A stretch of 10,367 nucleotides of DNA. Source: Bacillota bacterium (lineage in GTDB: Bacteria; Bacillota; Clostridia; Acetivibrionales; DTU013). The notes under the pieces are model-generated. The model had not been told where the DNA came from and made no database searches. It saw nothing but the letters and a program-made list of their open reading frames with translations. Positions 5,807 through 10,367 of the stretch are shown here, in pieces. Made by a program: the position numbers and the translations under genes. Location: positions 1 through 10,367 of the forward strand of contig JAEZJL010000362.1 in NCBI GenBank assembly GCA_023415815.1, in the 5' to 3' direction. The number at the start of each line of letters is the position of its first letter. Position 1 is the stretch's first letter.

Positions 5807-7294
5807 ATGCCTTATTTAATGGGGATCGATCTGGGAACCTCCGGCGTAAAAGCCGGCATCATGGACGCGGAGGGGAATATCGTAGGAACGGGGCATGAAG
5901 ACTATGATGTCCGTACGCCCTGTCCGGGCTATGCGGAGCAGGACATCGTCCGGCTGTGGGAGGCTGCCGCAAGGACAATAAAACAGGCGCTGGCAAATGG
6001 GAATATCAATCCGTCCGACATTAAGGGCATAGGATTATCCGGACAGATGCACGGCCTGGTGCTTCTGGACAGGCGGATGGAGCCGGTCCGGCCCGCGATT
6101 ATCTGGGCCGACCAGAGGACAAAGAAGGAGATAGACAGTATTTACGGCATTGTCGGTATGGATGAATTCAGAAAAACCACCCTGAACTCGCTTAGCACGG
6201 GGTTTTTTATTTGCTCGCTCCTGTGGGTGCGGGACAATGAAGCTGAAAACTATAGCAAGGCATATAAAGCGATACTTCCAAAGGATTATATCCGATACAG
6301 GCTGTGCGGCGGGCTTGCCACGGATGTGACGGATGCGTCGTCTACACTGGCTTTTGATACGGCAAAAAGAAGCTGGGCTTTTGACATCATAGAGAAAATA
6401 GGAATAAGGCCGGAGCTTTTTCCGGAGTATGGCGAAGCATATCAGGTTGCGGGAGAAATATCCGGGGAATGCGCCGAAGAAACGGGATTAAGCCGCGGGA
6501 CTCCGGTAGTCTACGGAGGCGGCGATTCCTTGATGCATTCTGTCGGAAACGGTATTATCCGGCCCGGGGTGGTTTCCGCAAATATCGGGACGGCGGGCCA
6601 GCTGTCAAGTGCGGTTAACAGCCCTGTTTTCGACAGTCAATTCAGGACAAATACCTTTTGCCACGCAAGCGATGATTTGTGGATTATTTTCGGCGGCCAT
6701 CTGAATGGCGGAATTGTGCTGAAATGGTTGAGAGACAGCTATTTTCCCCATCTATCCTATAGAGATTTCGATGCAGCAGCCGGGGAAATTCCGGCCGGTA
6801 GCGAAGGAGGACTTTTTCTTCCGTATCTTGCGGGGGAGCGCACGCCTTATCTGGACCCGTTTGCTAAAGGAATCCTGTTTGGCATGACCTTACGTCACAG
6901 CTATAAGCACATGATAAGGGCCGTAATGGAGGGAGTCATCCTTTCATTGAGGCTTAGCCTTGAGATTTTCAAGGAATTAAGCATTCCGGTTGAACGCGTA
7001 ATAGCTTCAGGCGGCGGAGCAAATAGCGGCCTCTGGCTGCAAATGCAGGCGGATATTTTTAACGCGGATATATACACCGTTTCAGGCACTGAGGCGGCAT
7101 GTACCGGGGCGGCCATTGTCGCAGGGGTCGGTGTGAATGTTTATGAGTCCGTCGAGCAAGCCTGCTCGGCTGCGGTAAAGTACAATCAAAGGTTCACAGC
7201 TCCCAGGCCTGAAAATGTAAAAGTTTACAATGAAGCATTCGAGAGCTTCAAGCTGCTCTACAGGAATAACAAAAACTTGTTTCATGGAGGTTAA
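5807..7294 (+). CDS. xylB: FGGY-family carbohydrate kinase, xylulokinase-like
   Basis: A cytosolic sugar kinase of 495 residues, the usual FGGY length with two actin-like domains. Visible motifs are the N-terminal phosphate loop IDLGTSGVK (7-15); GLSGQMHGLV (76-85), whose Met-His is typical of xylulokinases; IIWADQRT (98-105); GGGDS (237-241) with the probable catalytic base Asp240; NIGTAGQLS (259-267); GERTPYLDP (343-351); and the adenosine-binding SGGGANSGLW (401-410). The motif set fits D-xylulose as substrate (product D-xylulose 5-phosphate), but FGGY specificity is easily misjudged. In this neighbourhood D-ribulose, D-allulose or another ketose is possible. The start at 5807 has a modest GAGGA (5796-5800) upstream. 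It lies 56 bases after the permease gene, and its stop overlaps the leader of the next gene. Its likely role is to trap the ketose made by the dehydrogenases and the epimerase. Confidence 0.88.
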   Translation: MPYLMGIDLGTSGVKAGIMDAEGNIVGTGHEDYDVRTPCPGYAEQDIVRLWEAAARTIKQALANGNINPSDIKGIGLSGQMHGLVLLDRRMEPVRPAIIWADQRTKKEIDSIYGIVGMDEFRKTTLNSLSTGFFICSLLWVRDNEAENYSKAYKAILPKDYIRYRLCGGLATDVTDASSTLAFDTAKRSWAFDIIEKIGIRPELFPEYGEAYQVAGEISGECAEETGLSRGTPVVYGGGDSLMHSVGNGIIRPGVVSANIGTAGQLSSAVNSPVFDSQFRTNTFCHASDDLWIIFGGHLNGGIVLKWLRDSYFPHLSYRDFDAAAGEIPAGSEGGLFLPYLAGERTPYLDPFAKGILFGMTLRHSYKHMIRAVMEGVILSLRLSLEIFKELSIPVERVIASGGGANSGLWLQMQADIFNADIYTVSGTEAACTGAAIVAGVGVNVYESVEQACSAAVKYNQRFTAPRPENVKVYNEAFESFKLLYRNNKNLFHGG

Positions 7295-7296
7295 GG

Positions 7297-8313
7297 ATGA
7301 AAGCTGCGGTATATTTCGGACGTCACGATCTCAGGGTTGTCGATGTGGATGAAAGGTCCGTCGGCGATAACCAGGTAAAGGTAAGCATTAAATTTTGCGG
7401 AGTCTGCGGTACGGATATTCATATCTATGAAGGCGACGGCGGCTCTTCGGCCGTTGTCCCGCCGCTGATCATAGGACACGAATTTTCCGGCGTTGTGAGC
7501 GGGGTTGGCAAGAATGTAAAAAGCGTAAAAGTAGGAGACAGGGTATCTGTGGACCCCAATGATATGTGCGGCGAATGCTATTTCTGCAGAAATGCCCAGG
7601 CGCATTTTTGTAAAAACTCCATCGGCATAGGGACAACATATCCGGGCGGCTTTGCCGAATATGTGATTGTCCGTGAAAAGCAGGTCTTCAGGATTCCCGA
7701 CAGTCTGCCCTTTGAAACGGCAGCTCTTGTAGAGACGGTATCGTGCTGTTTGCATGGGATCGACCTTTGCAATATTAAGACAGGGCAGACGACCCTGATT
7801 ATAGGCGCCGGACCCATAGGCCTTCTCATGCTTCAGCTTGCTAAAATGTCGGGCGCCGGTAAAATAATCGTATCAGAGATCGTCCCCGAAAAAAGAGAGC
7901 TCGCGTTGAGATATGGCGCAAATACGGTGATAGACCCTGCAAACGAAGACGTTGGGGCTGTTTTAAATGCAAACAGCGAAAATATAGGCTGCGTGATCGA
8001 GTGTGCAGGTACGGTCAGGACCATTGAACAGGCTATAAAATATGCGGGTAAAGGCGCTACCGTCATGATGTTTGGCCTTGTTGCTCCCGAAGCGACCGCG
8101 ACAATCAAGCCTTATGAGATCTTCCAGAAGGAAATAACGCTGACGTCTTCATTTATCAATCCCTATACCTTTGACAGGGCAATTGAAGTTTTAGCTCTGG
8201 GCAAGGTGCAGACAGACGGAATTATAACGGATATTATTCCTCTCGCAGAAATCAATAAGGTTTTTGAGGATGTCAGCTTCAGGCGCCGTGGGAAAGTATT
8301 GATCAAAATATAA
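7297..8313 (+). CDS. Zinc-dependent medium-chain alcohol/polyol dehydrogenase
   Basis: A 338-residue MDR-superfamily dehydrogenase related to sorbitol, threonine and butanediol dehydrogenases. Catalytic zinc ligands are Cys37 (CGVCGTD, 34-40), His61 and Glu62 (GHEFSG) and probably Glu146 (ALVETV). A complete structural zinc site is present: Cys91, Cys94, Cys97 and Cys105. The Rossmann motif is GAGPIG (170-175), and Glu194 at the end of the second strand (VSE) favours NAD(H). Such enzymes oxidise secondary hydroxyls of polyols to ketoses, so a sorbitol/xylitol/arabitol-type reaction at C2 is the natural reading next to a ketose kinase (inference). GGAGG (7286-7290) lies at the end of the kinase gene, and the ATG follows the kinase stop by two bases, so the two genes are translationally close. 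Two dehydrogenases of different superfamilies in one locus suggest two polyol substrates, or an oxidation-reduction pair around the epimerase. Confidence 0.9.
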   Translation: MKAAVYFGRHDLRVVDVDERSVGDNQVKVSIKFCGVCGTDIHIYEGDGGSSAVVPPLIIGHEFSGVVSGVGKNVKSVKVGDRVSVDPNDMCGECYFCRNAQAHFCKNSIGIGTTYPGGFAEYVIVREKQVFRIPDSLPFETAALVETVSCCLHGIDLCNIKTGQTTLIIGAGPIGLLMLQLAKMSGAGKIIVSEIVPEKRELALRYGANTVIDPANEDVGAVLNANSENIGCVIECAGTVRTIEQAIKYAGKGATVMMFGLVAPEATATIKPYEIFQKEITLTSSFINPYTFDRAIEVLALGKVQTDGIITDIIPLAEINKVFEDVSFRRRGKVLIKI

Positions 8314-8330
8314 AGACTTGACGGGGCGGC

Positions 8331-8360
8331 TTGAAAAATATAACATTGTATTCGTATATT
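8331..8360 (+). promoter_or_regulatory. Candidate sigma-A promoter for the methyltransferase-like gene
   Basis: TTGAAA (8331-8336) and TATATT (8355-8360) are separated by 18 bases, each matching five of six consensus positions. It lies 18 bases after the dehydrogenase stop and would give a leader of about 30 bases. This suggests that the following gene can be transcribed apart from the sugar operon. It lacks the AAAATCGTAA element seen at the two upstream promoters. Confidence 0.5.
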
Positions 8361-8397
8361 TGCCAAGACTCCAAATTTATCGAAGAGGTACCGCCCC

Positions 8398-9408
8398 ATG
8401 AAAAATAATACGGCACGAAGCAGTGGTGTTCCGGATCTTCCGTGCGCTTTGACGGACAATAGTATCGAGCTGCCGGTACTGGATATAACACATCCCCTTT
8501 TTAAAGCAAGTATTGATGAAAACGTTTATCGCATAAGCTGCGCCAATTCGTTGAAGCAAATCAATTCCATCAAAAAAATGCCGGTTTTTTTGCAGAAGCT
8601 TTTTATAAAAATATCCAATGTGGAGGATTCCAAGCTCACCGGGATGCGCACCCTGCTTTATAAGCTCGGCCCCGGCCTGGCAAAAGGAAGAAGGCTGAGC
8701 TTCCGGGACAGATGGGCGGTGAAGCAGGGCACTTTTATGGGGCTCAGGATAAGGCTCAGGGATATTTGCACATACCAGGCGGAAATTCTGATTCCAATGC
8801 TTAAAGAATCCCCTGATAGGAATCTTTGCTTCTTCAATATCGCGGGAGGTCCTTCCAGCGACAGCATCAATACGCTGATTCTCATACAGGAGGCCGACCC
8901 GGAATTACTAAAGGGAAGGAAAATAGAAATTGATACATTTGATATCGATACCTTCGGGCCGAACTTTGCGAAGCGGTGCATTGACGCATTGAAAATGCCC
9001 GGACGGCGCTTTCACGGGCTGGATATCACATTCAGGGCAATTCCGTATGACTGGAGCCGCCCGGAGGATTTATCAAAGCCCATGCTTGAAAAAGCGGGGT
9101 GGATCCAGATCTGCTCCTCCGAAGGCGGTCTTTTTGAATACGGCTCAGATGAGGACATCCTGGAGAATCTCAACCGGCTCTATGCAAACTCAGCGGACGA
9201 CATGAGGGTCGCCGGCTCGCTTATCTTTGACAAAGCCGGCGTAAACCCCGGATACCTCGGGTTTGCGGAATTCACGGGCATACGTATAAGCTTTCTCGGC
9301 CTAAGCGGATTAGCCCGTATTTTATCACAGACGAAATGGGTACTGGAAAACAAAAAAGAAATCGATACGATTTTTACCGTATTTACTCTAAAGAAAGAGC
9401 AGCTTTGA
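8398..9408 (+). CDS. Methyltransferase-like protein of unknown function
   Basis: A 336-residue soluble protein that I do not recognise as a named family. The middle resembles a class I SAM-dependent methyltransferase: a strand and glycine turn LCFFNIAGGPSSDS (143-156) in the place of motif I, and IEIDTFDIDTFGP (176-188), whose acidic residues fit the end of the second strand. DITFRAIPYDW (209-219) and ICSSEGGLFEYGSDEDIL (238-255) may be the later strands. The N-terminal 140 residues are rich in Lys and Arg, with no clear motif, and no signal peptide or membrane segment is seen. The ATG at 8398 is preceded by AGAGG (8384-8388) nine bases upstream, and a candidate promoter of its own lies before that. 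It is 84 bases past the dehydrogenase, on the same strand, and ends inside the terminator stem. Nothing links it to sugar use except position. The methyltransferase reading is tentative. Confidence 0.6.
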   Translation: MKNNTARSSGVPDLPCALTDNSIELPVLDITHPLFKASIDENVYRISCANSLKQINSIKKMPVFLQKLFIKISNVEDSKLTGMRTLLYKLGPGLAKGRRLSFRDRWAVKQGTFMGLRIRLRDICTYQAEILIPMLKESPDRNLCFFNIAGGPSSDSINTLILIQEADPELLKGRKIEIDTFDIDTFGPNFAKRCIDALKMPGRRFHGLDITFRAIPYDWSRPEDLSKPMLEKAGWIQICSSEGGLFEYGSDEDILENLNRLYANSADDMRVAGSLIFDKAGVNPGYLGFAEFTGIRISFLGLSGLARILSQTKWVLENKKEIDTIFTVFTLKKEQL

Positions 9409-9438
9409 TTCTTGCCATTGAACCAAAGCTGCATTTTT
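9399..9438. terminator. Hairpin terminator between convergent genes
   Basis: GCAGCTTTG (9399-9407) pairs perfectly with CAAAGCTGC (9424-9432) around a 16-base loop, and ATTTTT (9433-9438) follows on the + strand: a nine-pair stem with a short U-run. The left arm includes part of the stop codon of the methyltransferase-like gene. On the minus strand the stem is followed by TCTTTCTTTA, so it may also end the alpha-galactosidase transcript, less efficiently. Confidence 0.8.
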
Positions 9439-9456
9439 CAAAGCAGAGCCTGTATT

Positions 9457-10367
9457 TTAACCGTCATTATCCCGGCTGTCAGCTTCAGCCTCGAAGACGT
9501 AAAGCCGCGAGCCGTAGTCCGACAATATGCGGAGGTTTTCGTTGTAGCCGGCGCCTGAAAACTGCTGAAGCAGCTTTATGCCGCGGCCGTTGAGCAGGTC
9601 TCCGCCGGCCCGGTAGCTTTCCGCGGCCATCTCGAACATGTAGCGTGAGGAGATCACGGAGTGGACTACGCCGTCGCCCCGGATCTTTACGGGCAGCACC
9701 CTGTTCACAAGGCTGCCGAAGGCCTTGACGTTGATATACTGCCTGCGGCCGGTGACGCTGTAGGTTTTTTCTTCCTCAAGACCGTCGGTTTTGAGCACGT
9801 CGTAGCCCAGGCCGACTTTGGCGCTGCCCTGGAAAAGACCCGCGACCGCGATGCTTTTGTCCTCGGACACGCAGAGCCAGACGACCTTATCGCTGTCCAG
9901 AGGCTCGGAAAGCCTGTAAAAGCGGCCGAACTGGAAGACCCTGCGGTATTTCTTGTAAAAACTGATCTGCTCTTCAATCGCCTTTTTGTCGAATTTGAAT
10001 AAAGCGGTAAGGTCAAGCTCATAGCCCAGCAGCCCGAAGGCGGCGACATTAAAACGGGTCTCGATGGGAGCCGTGCGCAGGGTCTGCATGTTGGGGCTCG
10101 CCGAGACATGCGCGCCCATGGTGCTCAGAGGATAGCCGTAAGAAGTTCCACCCTGTATGGAAAGCCTAGTGTAGGCGTCGGTGTTGTCGCTTGTCCAGGT
10201 CTGAGGCATATAGCAAAGCATGCCCAGGTCGAACCTGTTGCCTCCGGAGGCGCAGGATTCGAAGAGAATTTCGGGGAAGCGCGACGTCAGCTCCTCCAGG
10301 ATCTCATAGAGCCCCAGGATATAGCGGTGCATGAATTCGCCCTGCCTTTCGGGTGGAAGCCCGGACG
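9457..10367 (-). CDS. GH36 alpha-galactosidase, C-terminal part only
   Basis: The frame runs off the right edge of the window; 302 complete codons are visible, beginning SGLPPERQGEF and ending with a TAA read from bases 9459 to 9457. It matches the second half of family GH36 alpha-galactosidases, which release terminal alpha-galactose from raffinose-type sugars and galactosides. Diagnostic stretches are HRYILGLYE, FESCASGGNRFDLGMLCYMP (substrate-binding CxxG motif), WTSDNTDA, YPLSTMGAHVSASPN and GYELDLTALF. The first Asp of SDNTDA, encoded by bases 10188-10186, corresponds to the acid/base residue, 22 residues after the motif cysteine as in the Geobacillus enzyme. The nucleophile Asp and the N-terminal beta-sandwich lie beyond the window. 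No signal peptide can be judged. The gene faces the sugar operon and is more GC-rich than its neighbours, so it probably belongs to another transcription unit. Confidence 0.93.
   Translation of the reverse strand, partial: SGLPPERQGEFMHRYILGLYEILEELTSRFPEILFESCASGGNRFDLGMLCYMPQTWTSDNTDAYTRLSIQGGTSYGYPLSTMGAHVSASPNMQTLRTAPIETRFNVAAFGLLGYELDLTALFKFDKKAIEEQISFYKKYRRVFQFGRFYRLSEPLDSDKVVWLCVSEDKSIAVAGLFQGSAKVGLGYDVLKTDGLEEEKTYSVTGRRQYINVKAFGSLVNRVLPVKIRGDGVVHSVISSRYMFEMAAESYRAGGDLLNGRGIKLLQQFSGAGYNENLRILSDYGSRLYVFEAEADSRDNDG

Noticed and set aside
9705..10109. An alternative minus-strand frame of 134 codons within the alpha-galactosidase gene.
   Set aside because: It is a frame-shifted reading of conserved GH36 sequence, rich in Ser, Arg and Pro as expected of out-of-frame GC-rich DNA.

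Overview
The window looks like chromosomal DNA of a low- to mid-GC Gram-positive bacterium, most likely a clostridium-type member of the Bacillota. The signs are strong AGGAGG-type ribosome binding sites, a lipobox-anchored sugar-binding lipoprotein, a YesM-type sensor kinase, a CUT1 transporter with no dedicated ATPase in the window, and an epimerase that, from memory, closely resembles the characterised Clostridium cellulolyticum D-psicose 3-epimerase (also 293 residues). This is inference; no rRNA or other phylogenetic marker is present.

Layout. Bases 1-348 are the 3' end of a sensor histidine kinase. From 487 to 8313 seven genes run on the + strand as one carbohydrate/polyol locus: D-allulose (D-psicose) 3-epimerase, SDR-family dehydrogenase, sugar/polyol-binding lipoprotein, two CUT1 permeases, a xylulokinase-like FGGY kinase and a zinc-dependent medium-chain dehydrogenase. 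A methyltransferase-like gene of unknown function follows (8398-9408), probably with its own promoter. A hairpin terminator at 9399-9438 separates it from a convergent, truncated GH36 alpha-galactosidase on the minus strand (9457 to the window end), which is visibly richer in GC.

How the genes may work together (inference). The binding protein and permeases import a polyol or rare sugar, powered by an ATPase encoded elsewhere. The dehydrogenases interconvert polyol and ketose, the epimerase inverts C3 of a free ketose (D-allulose/D-fructose, or D-ribulose/D-xylulose), and the kinase traps the ketose as its phosphate. The true substrate cannot be read from the sequence; D-arabitol, ribitol, allitol and D-allulose all fit.

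The most notable non-coding signal is a promoter-like module present twice, upstream of the epimerase (399-446) and upstream of the SDR gene (1461-1508). Each has AAAATCGTAA, then AATTTTATTT, then ATATG and ATAAT at identical spacing, 34 of 48 positions being identical. Two further AAATCGTAATCC copies lie 20 bp apart at 1350-1381. This suggests one regulator for both genes, possibly an AraC-type response regulator partnered with the kinase at the left edge. No gene-free gap exceeds 300 bases; the longest is 203 bases (1369-1571). I see no rRNA, tRNA, CRISPR array or insertion sequence.
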